Positions 1-9,697 of a stretch of DNA of 64,000 bases are shown here, one piece after another. The DNA lies in the NCBI GenBank assembly GCA_018824085.1, contig JAHJHI010000051.1:1-64000 (forward strand), given 5' to 3'. Below the pieces are notes generated by a model. The model saw only the letters and a list, made by a program, of their open reading frames with translations, was not told the DNA's origin and did no database searches. Position numbers and translations under genes: made by a program. The first letter of the stretch is position 1. Every line of letters starts with the position of its first letter. The stretch comes from Gammaproteobacteria bacterium (lineage in GTDB: Bacteria; Pseudomonadota; Gammaproteobacteria; Burkholderiales; Rhodocyclaceae).

Positions 1-26
1 CCCCAGCAGTCCTCGACGTCACTCAT
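1..26 (-). CDS. 5' end of an unidentified reverse-strand gene (truncated by window edge)
   Basis: An ATG read on the reverse strand at 26-24 has a strong ribosome-binding site, GGAGGAG at 33-39, six bases upstream. The visible peptide is only MSDVEDCW before the window ends. It would be transcribed divergently from tig. The N-terminus resembles, from memory, some CheW/WspD-like chemotaxis proteins that begin with a similar acidic stretch and Cys-Trp, but eight residues cannot prove that. The call rests on the start codon and ribosome-binding site only. Confidence 0.35.
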
Positions 27-240
27 GCCGAACTCCTCCGAAAATACGCAACACGCCCCCAGAGCCTTCTCCGGCGTCGATCGCCTCCTCGGAAACGGCG
101 CCTTCTCCGTAATCAAGCACTCTTCTGCTACCGTCATCGGCCGATTTGAAGCGCGGTGTGTTATCCTGCGAAGCTAACCGCGGTCGCGGTATTCGTACAT
201 TTCTGTCTAATTTCCCCATACGATTCAAGGACATTCGCTA

Positions 241-1542
241 ATGGCGCAGAACACTTCACCCGTCAACACTCTCGAGCGGAAGATCAACATGTCGGTGGTC
301 GCGGCGGATGTCGAAAAAGGCGTATCAGCGCGCCTGGCCCGCATGGCGAAGACCGTAAAAATGCCGGGTTTCCGCCCCGGCAAGGTACCGATGAAGCTTG
401 TTGAACAGCAGTTTGCGGCGCAGGCGCGCTCCGAAGCATTTACCGAAGCGGTGCAACAGGCGTTCGGTTCGGCGGTGCGGGAACAGAATCTCCGTGTTGC
501 GGGATATCCGAAAATTGAACCGGCTGAATCGCCCGAACCCGGCCGTGTTGCCTTCAGCGCAACGTTTGAGGTGTACCCAGAGATCGAACTCTCGGATCTC
601 TCGCAGAAGCCGCTCGAACGGGCTGTCCTTGTTGTTGGTGACGCCGAGGTCGACAAGACGATTGACGTTCTGCGCAGGCAACGGGTTTCGTACTCCGTAA
701 GTGACAAGGCCGCTGAGAAGGATGATCGAGTTGTCATCGATTTCCGCGGAACGCGTGATGGTGAGCCGTTTGACGGCGGCGCAGCCGAGGATTTTCCTGT
801 CGTGCTCGGCGCAGGCGGGTTGTTGCCAGAATTCGAGGCAAATCTTGAAGGCATGAAGGCGGGTGAAAAAAAGGTCTTTCCGCTTACCTTCCCGGCCGAG
901 TATCAAGCCAAGGATTTGGCGGGAACGACCGTTCAGTTTGAAGTTACGGTCAACGCCGTCGAAGCTCCGGAACTGCCAGCCGTTGATGAAGATTTTGCAA
1001 AATCGCTAGGTGTGCCTTCCGGTGACGTATCGCAGCTGAAAGCGGATGTCAGGACAAATCTTGAACGGGAGGTCAAGAAACGCCTGCAGGCACGAGTCAA
1101 GAACGAAGTGATGAACCTGCTGCTCGAAGCTCACGTGTTTGAAGTGCCGACCGCGCTCATCGAACAGGAAGCCGAGCGCATGGCAGAAGAAGCTAGAGCC
1201 AATCTTGCATCACGCGGCATGAACGTCAAGGACGTGCCGGTTGAGGCTGCTTGGTTTTCCGAACAGGCCTTGCGCCGGGTGCGGTTAGGCCTCCTTGTGG
1301 CAGAGGCGGTCAAGAAGCATGAGCTCTACGCGAAGCCCGAGCAGGTGCGCGCGGTGGTAGAGGAGCAGGCGCAGAGTTATGAGGATCCGGCTGATGTGAT
1401 TCGCTGGTATTACAGTGATACACAACGTCTTGCACAGGTTGAGGCGCTCGTTGTGGAAGACAATGTGGTTGAATGGGTCATCGGTGTTACGCAGGTCAGT
1501 GAGAAGACGGTCAATTTTGACGACTTGATGGCGTCGAACTAA
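241..1542 (+). CDS. tig: Trigger factor, ribosome-associated chaperone and peptidyl-prolyl isomerase
   Basis: The product is a 433-residue protein of normal trigger-factor length. The N-terminal ribosome-binding domain carries the signature region PGFRPGKVPMKLVEQQF around residues 40-57. The middle part, about residues 150-245, matches the FKBP-type isomerase domain (DRVVIDFRGTRDGEPFDGG), and the long helical C-terminal part forms the chaperone arms. Trigger factor docks at the ribosomal exit tunnel and shields nascent chains. It is followed by clpP, clpX and lon, the usual protein quality-control cluster. The ATG is preceded by AAGGACATTCGCTA, which supports this start. Confidence 0.97.
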   Translation: MAQNTSPVNTLERKINMSVVAADVEKGVSARLARMAKTVKMPGFRPGKVPMKLVEQQFAAQARSEAFTEAVQQAFGSAVREQNLRVAGYPKIEPAESPEPGRVAFSATFEVYPEIELSDLSQKPLERAVLVVGDAEVDKTIDVLRRQRVSYSVSDKAAEKDDRVVIDFRGTRDGEPFDGGAAEDFPVVLGAGGLLPEFEANLEGMKAGEKKVFPLTFPAEYQAKDLAGTTVQFEVTVNAVEAPELPAVDEDFAKSLGVPSGDVSQLKADVRTNLEREVKKRLQARVKNEVMNLLLEAHVFEVPTALIEQEAERMAEEARANLASRGMNVKDVPVEAAWFSEQALRRVRLGLLVAEAVKKHELYAKPEQVRAVVEEQAQSYEDPADVIRWYYSDTQRLAQVEALVVEDNVVEWVIGVTQVSEKTVNFDDLMASN

Positions 1543-1620
1543 AGATTTTTCCGGCCGGCTCGGATCTTGCGTGTGCAATACGGGGGCTGCAGTCGTAGCC
1601 TCGCAACAGGAGTATGACGA

Positions 1621-2238
1621 ATGATGTCGGAAACAGTGGGCTTGGGCATGGTCCCGATGGTGATCGAGCAAAGCGGTCGGGGCGAACGCGCGTACGATAT
1701 TTATTCACGCCTGTTGCGTGAACGGATCGTCTTCCTCGTCGGCCCGGTGAATGACGTTACGGCAAACCTGATCGTTGCCCAGCTACTTTTCCTGGAGTCC
1801 GAGAATCCCGACAAGGATATTTCGTTCTACATCAACTCGCCGGGCGGTTCGGTGACGGCAGGGATGTCCATTTACGACACGATGCAGTTCATCAAACCCC
1901 AAGTGTCTACGCTCTGTGTCGGACAAGCTGCGAGCATGGGGGCGTTCCTGCTTGCCGCAGGCGAAAAGGGGAAACGGTTCTGCCTGCCGAATTCCCGGAT
2001 CATGATCCACCAGCCGATGGGCGGCTTTCAAGGACAGGCGTCGGACATAGAGATCCATGCGCGGGAGATCCTGACATTGCGCGCGAAGCTCAACGCCATC
2101 ATGGCAAGTCATACAGGGCAACCAATCGAGACGATCGAGCGGGACACGGATCGGGATAACTTTCTTTCCGCCGAACAGGCCCGCGACTACGGCATTATCG
2201 ACAAGGTGCTGACTACACGGGGTGAAGGCTCGGCCTGA
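1621..2238 (+). CDS. clpP: ATP-dependent Clp protease proteolytic subunit ClpP
   Basis: The 205-residue serine protease subunit forms the double-heptamer barrel that degrades substrates fed by ClpX or ClpA. The catalytic serine is Ser105 in GQAASMGAF and the catalytic histidine is His130 in MIHQPMGG; the aspartate falls near residue 179. The N-terminus includes a short propeptide-like stretch before the conserved region. The start is set by GGAG at 1609-1612, eight bases before ATGATG; an out-of-frame ATG at 1614 is ignored. It lies 78 bases after tig and 41 bases before clpX, so co-transcription is likely. Confidence 0.97.
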   Translation: MMSETVGLGMVPMVIEQSGRGERAYDIYSRLLRERIVFLVGPVNDVTANLIVAQLLFLESENPDKDISFYINSPGGSVTAGMSIYDTMQFIKPQVSTLCVGQAASMGAFLLAAGEKGKRFCLPNSRIMIHQPMGGFQGQASDIEIHAREILTLRAKLNAIMASHTGQPIETIERDTDRDNFLSAEQARDYGIIDKVLTTRGEGSA

Positions 2239-2279
2239 TCCGGGGTGTCCCAGATGATCGAGATGTTTGGAGTGAAGCA

Positions 2280-3545
2280 ATGACCGACAAGAAATCGGGA
2301 ACCGAGAAGCTGCTGTACTGCTCGTTCTGCGGCAAGAGCCAGCACGAAGTGAAGAAGCTCATTGCCGGGCCGTCCGTGTTCATCTGTGACGAGTGCATCG
2401 ACCTATGCAACGACATCATCCGCGACGAGATCACGAGTGAACAGGCGGGCAAGGGCGGACGCAGTGATCTGCCTTCGCCCCAGGAGATCTGCGAGATACT
2501 TGACCAATATGTCATAGGCCAGGCGCCGGCAAAGCGGATTCTTGCTGTCGCTGTATACAATCACTACAAGCGCCTGCGCCATATTTCGCGCAAAGATGAA
2601 GTTGAGCTCTCAAAAAGCAACATTCTTCTGGTCGGGCCGACAGGTTCGGGAAAGACGCTGCTTGCCCAGACGTTGGCTCGCCTTCTCAATGTGCCTTTTG
2701 TCATGGCCGATGCGACGACACTCACCGAAGCGGGCTACGTTGGCGAGGACGTCGAGAACATCATCCAGAAGTTGCTCCAGAAGTGCGACTACGAAGTCGA
2801 GCGGGCGCAGCAGGGCATCGTCTATATCGACGAAATCGACAAGATTTCGCGAAAATCCGACAATCCGTCGATTACGCGTGACGTTTCAGGCGAAGGGGTG
2901 CAACAGGCCCTGTTGAAGCTGATCGAGGGTACCGTCGCGAGCGTGCCTCCGCAGGGTGGGCGCAAGCATCCGAATCAGGATTTTGTACAGGTCGATACGA
3001 CCAACATCCTTTTCGTTTGTGGTGGTGCGTTCGACGGGCTCGAGAAGGTCATCCGCAACCGTACTGAGCAGTTCGGCATCGGTTTTGGCGCCGAGGTGAA
3101 GAGCCGTGATAGCCGCAATGTGGCAGAAGCGCTGCAGAACGTCGAGCCTGAGGATTTGATCAAATTCGGTCTGATTCCTGAGTTCGTCGGTCGTCTGCCT
3201 GTGGTCGCGACGCTTCAGGAGCTCGATGAAGAAGCGCTGATCCAGATTCTGGTCGAACCGAAGAACGCGTTGATCAAGCAGTACCAGAAGCTCTTCCAGA
3301 TGGAGGGTGTCGAGCTCGAGATGAGACCGGGGGCGCTTCAGGCGATCGCCCGCAAGGCGTTGAAGCGCAAGACCGGAGCCCGAGGCTTGCGCAGCATCAT
3401 CGAGTCGACGCTGCTTGACACGATGTACGAATTGCCCGGTATCGAGAATGTCACAAAGGTCGTGATTGACGAGGGTGTGATCGAGGGTGACGGTAAGCCC
3501 ATCATGCTTTTCGCGGATCAACCCAAGGTGTCCGGTTCGAACTGA
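2280..3545 (+). CDS. clpX: ATP-dependent Clp protease ATP-binding subunit ClpX
   Basis: This 421-residue AAA+ unfoldase recognises tagged substrates and threads them into ClpP. The N-terminal zinc-binding domain has the four cysteines Cys14, Cys17, Cys36 and Cys39. The Walker A motif GPTGSGKT spans residues 119-126, and the Walker B region reads [10 protein letters not shown]. The length matches ClpX from related bacteria. The start is supported by GGAG about eight bases upstream. It sits in the tig-clpP-clpX-lon cluster, with the ClpP partner directly upstream. Confidence 0.97.
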   Translation: MTDKKSGTEKLLYCSFCGKSQHEVKKLIAGPSVFICDECIDLCNDIIRDEITSEQAGKGGRSDLPSPQEICEILDQYVIGQAPAKRILAVAVYNHYKRLRHISRKDEVELSKSNILLVGPTGSGKTLLAQTLARLLNVPFVMADATTLTEAGYVGEDVENIIQKLLQKCDYEVERAQQGIVYIDEIDKISRKSDNPSITRDVSGEGVQQALLKLIEGTVASVPPQGGRKHPNQDFVQVDTTNILFVCGGAFDGLEKVIRNRTEQFGIGFGAEVKSRDSRNVAEALQNVEPEDLIKFGLIPEFVGRLPVVATLQELDEEALIQILVEPKNALIKQYQKLFQMEGVELEMRPGALQAIARKALKRKTGARGLRSIIESTLLDTMYELPGIENVTKVVIDEGVIEGDGKPIMLFADQPKVSGSN

Positions 3546-3592
3546 CACCCGCGCAATTTGCTTCGTGCTACGCGGGTGCCAGTGGAGGGCGG

Positions 3593-3617
3593 CTTGATTC
3601 GGGAGACGCCGCCCCAA
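3593..3617 (+). promoter_or_regulatory. Heat-shock (sigma-32 type) promoter for lon
   Basis: The clpX-lon gap contains CTTGAT at 3593-3598, a 13-base spacer and CCCCAA at 3612-3617. This is very close to the sigma-32 consensus CTTGAA-N13-CCCCAT. It would give a leader of roughly 25 bases before the lon ATG at 3650. In known systems lon is a heat-shock gene, so the assignment fits. It rests on pattern matching only. Confidence 0.6.
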
Positions 3618-3649
3618 TGTGTCTGACACTGTCGCGTTAAGGAAAATCA

Positions 3650-6061
3650 ATGTCCAGCCTTCAAACCGTCCCCGAGCAACTGGAACTTCCGTTGTTGCCG
3701 TTGCGTGACGTCGTCGTTTTCCCGCACATGGTGATCCCGCTTTTTGTCGGGCGTCCGAAGTCGATCAAGGCACTCGAATCGGCAATGGAGTCGGGCAAGA
3801 GCATTCTCCTCGTTGCGCAGAAATCCGCAGCAAAGGATGAGCCGAGTCCGGAAGATCTCTATCGCATCGGCTGCGTCGCGAACATCCTCCAGATGCTCAA
3901 GCTTCCCGATGGCACGGTGAAGGTACTGGTCGAAGGCACACAGCGCGCCACTGTCGAGGAAGTCGTCGATATCAAGACGCTGTTCATGGCGCAGGTCACG
4001 ACGGTGCCCGCTGTCGAGCAGACGTCACACGAGATCGAGGCGATGCGGCGCGCGCTGATCAGTCAATTCGATCAGTACGTCAAGCTCAACAAGAAGATCC
4101 CGCCCGAGATACTGACTTCGCTGTCGAGTATCGAGGAGGCGGGGCGTCTGGCCGATACCGTCGCGGCGCACTTGCCGCTCAAGCTTGAGCAGAAGCAGGA
4201 TGTCCTTGAGTTGTTCGGTACAGCCGAGCGCATCGAACGTCTGTTGTCGCAGCTCGAAACGGAGCTGGACATCCTTCAGGTAGAGAAGCGTATCCGTGGC
4301 CGTGTGAAGCGGCAGATGGAGAAGAGCCAGCGTGAGTACTACCTGAACGAACAGGTCAAGGCGATCCAGAAGGAGCTGGGCGAAGGAGAGGATGGCGCCG
4401 ACCTTGAGGAGATCGAGAAGAAGATCAAGGCCGCAGGGATGACCAAGGAGGCAATTGCCAAGGCACAGTCCGAGCTGAAGAAGCTCAAGCTGATGTCGCC
4501 GATGTCGGCCGAAGCCACAGTCGTCCGCAATTTCATCGAAACACTGATCGGTTTGCCGTGGCGCAAGCGTTCGCGCATCTCGAAGGATCTGGCTGAAGCG
4601 GAAACCATCCTTGACCGGGACCATTACGGCCTGGAGAAGGTGAAAGAACGCATTCTTGAGTACTTGGCGGTGCAGCAGCGTGTCGACAAGTTGAAAGCGC
4701 CCATTCTTTGCCTGGTCGGCCCTCCTGGCGTCGGCAAGACGTCGCTCGGGCAGTCGATCGCGAAGGCAACGAATCGCAAATTCGTGCGCATGGCCTTGGG
4801 CGGCGTGCGGGACGAGGCAGAGATTCGCGGGCATCGCAGGACCTATATCGGTTCGATGCCCGGCAAGATCCTGCAGAACATGACCAAGGTTGCCGTCAAG
4901 AACCCGCTCTTCCTGCTCGATGAAGTCGACAAGATGGGACAGGATTTTCGGGGTGATCCGTCATCGGCTCTGCTCGAAGTGCTTGATCCCGAACAGAATT
5001 CTACGTTTGTCGACCACTATGTCGAAGTCGAATACGATCTGTCGGACGTGATGTTCGTCGCGACCGCCAATACCTTGAACATTCCGGCGCCGCTGCTCGA
5101 CCGCATGGAGGTGATTCGTCTTTCCGGCTACACGGAGGACGAGAAGGTCAATATCTGCCAGCGTTATCTCGTTCCCAAGCAGATGAAGAACAACGGTTTG
5201 CAGAAGGAAGAGTTGTCGGTGACCGAGGATGCGCTGCGCGACATCGTTCGTTACTACACGCGTGAAGCCGGCGTTCGCGCGCTTGAGCGCGAGGTTTCAA
5301 AGATTTGTCGCAAGGTGGTCAAGGGACTCGTGCTCCGGAAGCGCTCGTCGAAGATCGTCGTCAACGCGAAGAATCTCGACAAGTACCTGGGAGTGCGCCG
5401 CTATACCTTCGGTATCGCCGAACTGGAGAATCAGGTGGGTCAGGTGACCGGCCTTGCCTGGACGGAAGTCGGTGGAGAATTGCTGACCATCGAAGTCGCG
5501 ACGATGCCGGGCAAGGGGGTTGTGCAGCGCACAGGTTCGCTCGGCGACGTCATGAAGGAATCGGTTGAAGCGGCCCGGTCGGTCGTGCGTTCGCGTGCGC
5601 GTCGCATTGGCATCAAGGACGAAGTGTTCGAGAAGAGTGACCTGCACGTTCACTTCCCCGAAGGCGCGACACCGAAGGATGGTCCGTCGGCGGGCATCGC
5701 GATCACGACGGCGCTTGTGTCGGCGCTGACCGGTATCCCGGTCCGCGCGGACGTTGCGATGACCGGAGAGATCACGCTTCGCGGCGAGGTCCTGGGTATC
5801 GGTGGCCTGAAGGAGAAACTGCTCGCGGCGGTGCGCGGTGGCATCAGGACCGCGTTGATTCCGCAGGAGAACGTGAAGGACCTGACGGAGATGCCCGATA
5901 CGCTGAAGAACTCAATCGAAATCGTCGCCGTCAAGTGGATCGACGATGTGCTTGAACGCGCGCTGGAGCGAAAGCCCGAGCCCTTGCCGGAACCCGAACC
6001 CGGTGCGGCGATTGCAAAGGTCGAAGAACCGGCAGCGGCAGGATCGGTCGTCACACACTGA
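3650..6061 (+). CDS. lon: ATP-dependent protease Lon
   Basis: The 803-residue protein has the three parts of bacterial Lon: an N-terminal substrate-binding domain ([19 protein letters not shown]), an AAA+ module with Walker A GPPGVGKT near residues 356-363, and a C-terminal protease with the Ser-Lys dyad. The dyad is Ser680 in [10 protein letters not shown] and Lys723 in [10 protein letters not shown]. Lon degrades misfolded and regulatory proteins in the cytoplasm. The start ATG follows AAGGAAAATCA. It has its own heat-shock-type promoter and ends 88 bases before a tRNA pair. hupB, often next to lon, is not present. Confidence 0.97.
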   Translation: MSSLQTVPEQLELPLLPLRDVVVFPHMVIPLFVGRPKSIKALESAMESGKSILLVAQKSAAKDEPSPEDLYRIGCVANILQMLKLPDGTVKVLVEGTQRATVEEVVDIKTLFMAQVTTVPAVEQTSHEIEAMRRALISQFDQYVKLNKKIPPEILTSLSSIEEAGRLADTVAAHLPLKLEQKQDVLELFGTAERIERLLSQLETELDILQVEKRIRGRVKRQMEKSQREYYLNEQVKAIQKELGEGEDGADLEEIEKKIKAAGMTKEAIAKAQSELKKLKLMSPMSAEATVVRNFIETLIGLPWRKRSRISKDLAEAETILDRDHYGLEKVKERILEYLAVQQRVDKLKAPILCLVGPPGVGKTSLGQSIAKATNRKFVRMALGGVRDEAEIRGHRRTYIGSMPGKILQNMTKVAVKNPLFLLDEVDKMGQDFRGDPSSALLEVLDPEQNSTFVDHYVEVEYDLSDVMFVATANTLNIPAPLLDRMEVIRLSGYTEDEKVNICQRYLVPKQMKNNGLQKEELSVTEDALRDIVRYYTREAGVRALEREVSKICRKVVKGLVLRKRSSKIVVNAKNLDKYLGVRRYTFGIAELENQVGQVTGLAWTEVGGELLTIEVATMPGKGVVQRTGSLGDVMKESVEAARSVVRSRARRIGIKDEVFEKSDLHVHFPEGATPKDGPSAGIAITTALVSALTGIPVRADVAMTGEITLRGEVLGIGGLKEKLLAAVRGGIRTALIPQENVKDLTEMPDTLKNSIEIVAVKWIDDVLERALERKPEPLPEPEPGAAIAKVEEPAAAGSVVTH

Positions 6062-6149
6062 TATCGCGCAGCACGCAGCCCGTGAACCGCCTCTTGTGAG
6101 GTATGATCGCGGGCTGTTTTTTGCAGCGTATCAGTCCGCAGTTTTTTGC

Positions 6150-6225
6150 GGGTGCTTAGCTCAGTTGGTAGAGCGTCGCCCTTACAAGGCGAATGTCGGC
6201 GGTTCGAGCCCGTCAGCACCCACCA
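6150..6225 (+). tRNA. tRNA-Val (anticodon TAC)
   Basis: This 76-base cloverleaf includes the encoded CCA. The acceptor stem pairs GGGTGCT with AGCACCC. The D-arm contains TAGCTCAGTTGGTAGAG, the anticodon stem TCGCC/GGCGA encloses loop CTTACAA with anticodon TAC, and the T-loop reads GTTCGAGCC. It lies six bases before tRNA-Asp and probably shares a transcript with it. Confidence 0.96.
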
Positions 6226-6231
6226 TGAAAT

Positions 6232-6308
6232 GGAGTGGTAGTTCAGTTGGTTAGAATACCGGCCTGTCACGCCGGGGGTCGCGGGTTCGAGTCCCGTCCA
6301 CTCCGCCA
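6232..6308 (+). tRNA. tRNA-Asp (anticodon GTC)
   Basis: This 77-base cloverleaf includes the encoded CCA. The acceptor stem pairs GGAGTGG with CCACTCC, and the discriminator is G. The anticodon loop CTGTCAC carries GTC, and the T-arm reads GGGTTCGAGTCCC. It is directly downstream of tRNA-Val and is followed by an intrinsic terminator. Confidence 0.96.
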
Positions 6309-6321
6309 ATAACTGATTGCG

Positions 6322-6344
6322 GGCGAACTTGCGTTCGCCTTTTT
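6322..6344 (+). terminator. Rho-independent terminator after the tRNA pair
   Basis: The stem GGCGAAC (6322-6328) pairs with GTTCGCC (6333-6339) around a TTGC loop and is followed by five T. It ends the tRNA-Val/tRNA-Asp transcript just before ppiD. Confidence 0.8.
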
Positions 6345-6387
6345 CATTTTCCGCGCCCGAAATTCTCGGGCCCCGCGAAAGGTCCTT

Positions 6388-8295
6388 ATGCTTGATGCAG
6401 TCCGCAACAACAAGCGCGTGGTCCAGGTTGTTCTTCTGCTGATGGTGTTGCCGTTTGCCTTTTTCGGCGTTGAATCGTACGTCAGCCAGGATTCCGAACG
6501 CGCTGATGCCGCCGTCGTCGGCGACATGAAGATATCTCCGGCGGAGTTCGAGAATGCGCTGCGCGACCAGCAGGAACGTCTGCGCGAAATGATGGGCGAC
6601 GAGTTCGATCCGAAGGTGATGGAACGTCCGGAGATCCGCCAGCAGACGCTGGATGGCCTCGTGAGCCAGCGGATGCTGTTGCAGGAGGCGCAACGCAGGC
6701 ACCTGACCATTTCCGACGCACGCATGAGTACGATCATTGCGACAGTGCCCGGTTTCCAGGTCGATGGGAAATTTTCGGAAGCGCGTTTTGACCAGGTTGC
6801 CCAGGCACAAGGTTTCAGCCGGGATGGCCTGCTTGCGCGCATCCGGCAGGATCTGGTGATCCGCCAGCTGTACACCGGCATTGCCGGCAGTTCCTTCGTG
6901 CCCCCGTCGCTCGCCAGGCGCTGGGCCGAAATGCAGCAGGAAGAGCGTGAAGTGAGCGAGGCGGTTGTCACGCCGTTCGAGTTCATTGAGCAGATCAAGA
7001 TCACGCCCGAACAGATGCGCAAATACTACGACGACAACCAGAAGGAATTCGAAGTCCCGGAGCAGGTCAAGGTCGAGTACCTCATGCTCAGCGAGGGCGC
7101 TCTGGCGAAAAGCATCGAGGTGAGCGAAGAGGACATCCGCAAGAACTTCGAACAGAATCAGGCGCGTTATATGCAGGGCGAGGAGCGCAAGGCACGCCAC
7201 ATCCTGCTGACGATCGAACCTGATGCGAGCCCGGAAGTGCGCAAGGACGTCCGCGCGAAGGCTGAAAGCCTGCTGAAGGCGGTGCGTGCCAATCCGTCGA
7301 AGTTCGCGGAGGTCGCGAAGGAAAATTCGCAGGATCCGGGTTCCAGGGAGTCGGGTGGCGACCTCGGGTTCTTCGGCCGCGGCACGATGGTGAAACCGTT
7401 CGAGGACGCCGCGTTTGCGCTGAAGGCCGGCGAAATCAGCGGCATTGTCGAAAGTGATTTCGGATTGCACATCATTCAGCTTGAAGAGGTCCGGGGCGGT
7501 CAGGGCAAGACGCTGGAACAGGCGCGCGCCGAGATCACCGACGAGCTGAAGAAGCAGGCGGCTCGTCGTCGTTTTGCCGAGTTGGCCGAAACGTTCAGCA
7601 ACACCGTCTATGAACAGGCTGACAGCCTCGCACCGGCTGCCGAGAAAATCGGTCTTGAAGTCAGGACAAGCCCGCTGATTCCGAAGGGTTTTCTGATGCC
7701 GGCTCCGTTCGACAACGAGAAGTTGCGCGATGCCATCTTCTCGGATGACGCGATCAAGAACCGCCGCAATACCCAGGCGATCGAGACCGCACCGAACACG
7801 CTGGTGTCTGCGCATGTCATCGAACAGCTTCCTCCGTCGGTGAAGTCGTTCGATGAGGTGAAGGCCGACATAGAGAAGAAGCTGGGTTTTGAAGCTGGGC
7901 AGAAAATGGCGCGCGAACGCGGCGAGGCCTCATTGGCAAAGCTGCGCGCCGGTGAATCCGCGCCGCTCAACTGGTCGCCTCCTCAGGATGTCACGCGTGC
8001 GCAGGCTCAGGGGCCTGCCGCAGAGATGGTGCGTGCCATCTTCAATGCGCCGGCAGACAATTTGCCTGCCTATCTCGGCTTTCCGATGGGCAATGGCGGC
8101 TACGCAGTGTTCCGCATCAGTGCCGTCAAGCAGCCCAAGGAAGCGATGGATCCGGCGCGCATCGAGTCGATCAAGGTTCAGCTTGACCAGACGATGTCCC
8201 AGGACGATTTTGCCGCCTATCTGTCGTCCTTGCGCTCGCGCTATCCGGTCAAGACGAACGCGTCGCTGCTTGAAGGTGCGAGTGCTCAGCAGTAA
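6388..8295 (+). CDS. ppiD: Membrane-anchored periplasmic folding factor PpiD (SurA-like N-domain, PpiC domain)
   Basis: The 635-residue protein starts with a short cytoplasmic tail and one membrane helix (VVLLLMVLPFAFFGV, about residues 15-31), leaving the rest in the periplasm. A SurA-N-like region follows. A parvulin domain lies at about residues 265-365, recognised by ARHILLTIEP, SGGDLGFFGRGTMVKPFEDAAF and FGLHIIQLEEV. PpiD sits at the Sec translocon and assists folding of emerging outer-membrane and periplasmic proteins. The position after lon matches many proteobacteria. GAAAGG lies upstream of the ATG, and a strong bidirectional terminator follows. Confidence 0.93.
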   Translation: MLDAVRNNKRVVQVVLLLMVLPFAFFGVESYVSQDSERADAAVVGDMKISPAEFENALRDQQERLREMMGDEFDPKVMERPEIRQQTLDGLVSQRMLLQEAQRRHLTISDARMSTIIATVPGFQVDGKFSEARFDQVAQAQGFSRDGLLARIRQDLVIRQLYTGIAGSSFVPPSLARRWAEMQQEEREVSEAVVTPFEFIEQIKITPEQMRKYYDDNQKEFEVPEQVKVEYLMLSEGALAKSIEVSEEDIRKNFEQNQARYMQGEERKARHILLTIEPDASPEVRKDVRAKAESLLKAVRANPSKFAEVAKENSQDPGSRESGGDLGFFGRGTMVKPFEDAAFALKAGEISGIVESDFGLHIIQLEEVRGGQGKTLEQARAEITDELKKQAARRRFAELAETFSNTVYEQADSLAPAAEKIGLEVRTSPLIPKGFLMPAPFDNEKLRDAIFSDDAIKNRRNTQAIETAPNTLVSAHVIEQLPPSVKSFDEVKADIEKKLGFEAGQKMARERGEASLAKLRAGESAPLNWSPPQDVTRAQAQGPAAEMVRAIFNAPADNLPAYLGFPMGNGGYAVFRISAVKQPKEAMDPARIESIKVQLDQTMSQDDFAAYLSSLRSRYPVKTNASLLEGASAQQ

Positions 8296-8313
8296 GGCCT
8301 GAATTCGGGCCAC

Positions 8314-8341
8314 AAAAAAGCCGCCTTAGGGCGGCTTTTTT
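8314..8341. terminator. Bidirectional rho-independent terminator between ppiD and the TetR gene
   Basis: The stem AAAAAAGCCGCC / GGCGGCTTTTTT with loop TTAG has a T-tract on both strands. It can end ppiD on the plus strand and the converging TetR gene on the minus strand. Confidence 0.88.
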
Positions 8342-8344
8342 GTT

Positions 8345-8983
8345 TCAGTTGCAACAATCTTCCGGCGCCGGCGAATTCTTCAGTCCGGTCAGGAAGGTAT
8401 CCACCAGCCATGGTGCTGTCTTTCGCAGGTCGAAGTCACGTCGCTCCACCCAGCTGCGCATCAATCCATTGATGAAGGCATGCATCGCTTCCGCTGTTTC
8501 CCGGGCGGGCAGGGTGGCCGGCAGCTGCCCGACCCGGACGGCCGCTTCGAATACCACCTGCAGCATCGACAGACAGCGCGTGTTTGTTTCGAGCTCGCGC
8601 CGGCGCAGTCGATCGAAATCGGGCCCGCCGTCCAGCTTGCAGAACTTGATCTCGAATACCGACTGCACGCGGTCGCAGTCGGTCAGCATCCGCAGTACGC
8701 GGATGGCGTCATTGCGCAGATAGCCCAGCGGATCGTCGCCCGGATCAGCGGCGAGATCGTTGAGCATCGCCTGCATCGGCGTGTGAACGCGCTCGCATAC
8801 CGCTTCGAAGATGTCGGCCTTGTTTTCGAAGTGCCAATACACTGCGCCACGTGTGTGGCCGGCACTCCTTGCGATGTCGTCGAGCGTGGTGCTCGCGACG
8901 CCCTTGTCCCTGAAGCAGTGTTCTGCAGCGTCAAGAAGCTGCAGCCGTGTCGCTTCAGCTTCTTCTTTGGTGCGTCGAACCAT
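8345..8983 (-). CDS. TetR/AcrR-family transcriptional repressor (orphan)
   Basis: The 212-residue protein has the TetR helix-turn-helix at about residues 10-57 (LLDAAEHCFRDKGVASTTLDDIARSAGHTRGAVYWHF in two adjoining parts). It closely resembles AcrR and TtgR, repressors of RND multidrug pumps. The C-terminal ligand-binding half is variable, as usual in the family. No efflux pump is adjacent: the neighbours are ppiD (convergent) and a BON-LysM gene (divergent). A TtgR-like operator candidate lies about 19 bases upstream of the start codon, suggesting autoregulation. The ligand and target genes cannot be named. Confidence 0.88.
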   Translation of the reverse strand: MVRRTKEEAEATRLQLLDAAEHCFRDKGVASTTLDDIARSAGHTRGAVYWHFENKADIFEAVCERVHTPMQAMLNDLAADPGDDPLGYLRNDAIRVLRMLTDCDRVQSVFEIKFCKLDGGPDFDRLRRRELETNTRCLSMLQVVFEAAVRVGQLPATLPARETAEAMHAFINGLMRSWVERRDFDLRKTAPWLVDTFLTGLKNSPAPEDCCN

Positions 8984-9001
8984 GTCTGGCAGTCAATTAA
9001 A

Positions 9002-9024
9002 CAAACAGTCGAGAATGTATATAA
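9002..9024. promoter_or_regulatory. Candidate TetR/TtgR-type operator
   Basis: The plus strand reads CAAACAGTCGAGAATGTATA and then TAA. This resembles the TtgR operator core, with CAAACA on the left and GAATGTA followed by TATA on the right. It lies in the TetR leader, where an autoregulatory site is expected. Assignment is by similarity recalled from the family. Confidence 0.4.
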
Positions 9025-9133
9025 ATGACGCCCCCGAGTCAAAGACAGGCGGTGCGTCCCGGGCCGTGCGAGCCGCCGCGTCCGGGGCGTCGGTTATGAT
9101 GTGCCTACTTACCCACAGTACAGGAGAGTTGCA

Positions 9134-9637
9134 ATGGGATTGATGAGTTTCCTCAAGGACGCCGGTGAAAAACTGTTTGGAAGCGGTGAGGCCAAAGCGG
9201 CCGAAGAACAGGTCAAGGCCGCCCCTACGCCCGAAAACCGGGCCCGTCTCGATCAGGCGGCCGCCGCGGCGATCCGCACGTACATCGAGAAGCTCAACCT
9301 GTCGGCAACCGCACTTTCGGTGTCATTCGACGGAGCAACTGCAACGTGCACCGTGTCGGGCAGCTGCTCCGACCAAGCGACCAAAGAGCGCATCCTGCTT
9401 GCCGCGGGCAACGTATCGGGCGTGTCGTCCGTTGAAGACCAGCTCAGCGTGGCGGCCGCCGAACCTGAAGCCCAGTACCACGACGTGAAATCGGGCGACA
9501 ACCTGTCCAAGATCTCCAAGGCTTTTTACGGTGATCCGAACAAGTACATGCTCATCTTCGAGGCAAACCGTCCGATGCTGTCGCATCCCGACAAGATCTA
9601 TCCGGGTCAGAAGCTGCGCATTCCGCCCAAGCCCTGA
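9134..9637 (+). CDS. BON and LysM domain protein (Kbp/YgaU-like)
   Basis: The 167-residue protein joins a BON domain (about residues 45-100, with VSGVSSVEDQL) to a C-terminal LysM domain (about 115-165: YHDVKSGDNLSKISKAFYGDPNKYMLIFEANRPML). The same order is found in E. coli Kbp (YgaU), a potassium-binding cytoplasmic protein of about 149 residues. There is no signal peptide, which also fits Kbp. The start at 9134 follows CAGGAGAG; a longer reading from 9101 has no ribosome-binding site. The gene stands alone between the TetR gene and a reverse-strand tRNA. Confidence 0.85.
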   Translation: MGLMSFLKDAGEKLFGSGEAKAAEEQVKAAPTPENRARLDQAAAAAIRTYIEKLNLSATALSVSFDGATATCTVSGSCSDQATKERILLAAGNVSGVSSVEDQLSVAAAEPEAQYHDVKSGDNLSKISKAFYGDPNKYMLIFEANRPMLSHPDKIYPGQKLRIPPKP

Positions 9638-9697
9638 CACCTCTGCGCGGCAACCGATGCCATCGCCACGCAATCTGCATGTCGTGGCGATGGCAGC

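Noticed and set aside
130-240. Sigma-32 promoter before tig (CCCCAT at about 217-222)
   Set aside because: No matching -35 element is found 13-15 bases upstream.
3546-3578. Inverted repeat CACCCGCG / CGCGGGTG after clpX as a terminator
   Set aside because: The loop is 17 bases and there is no T-tract, so it is not a convincing terminator.
5650-7815. A 721-residue reverse-strand open frame opposite the end of lon, the tRNAs and ppiD
   Set aside because: It runs across two tRNAs and a terminator and is antisense to two clear genes.
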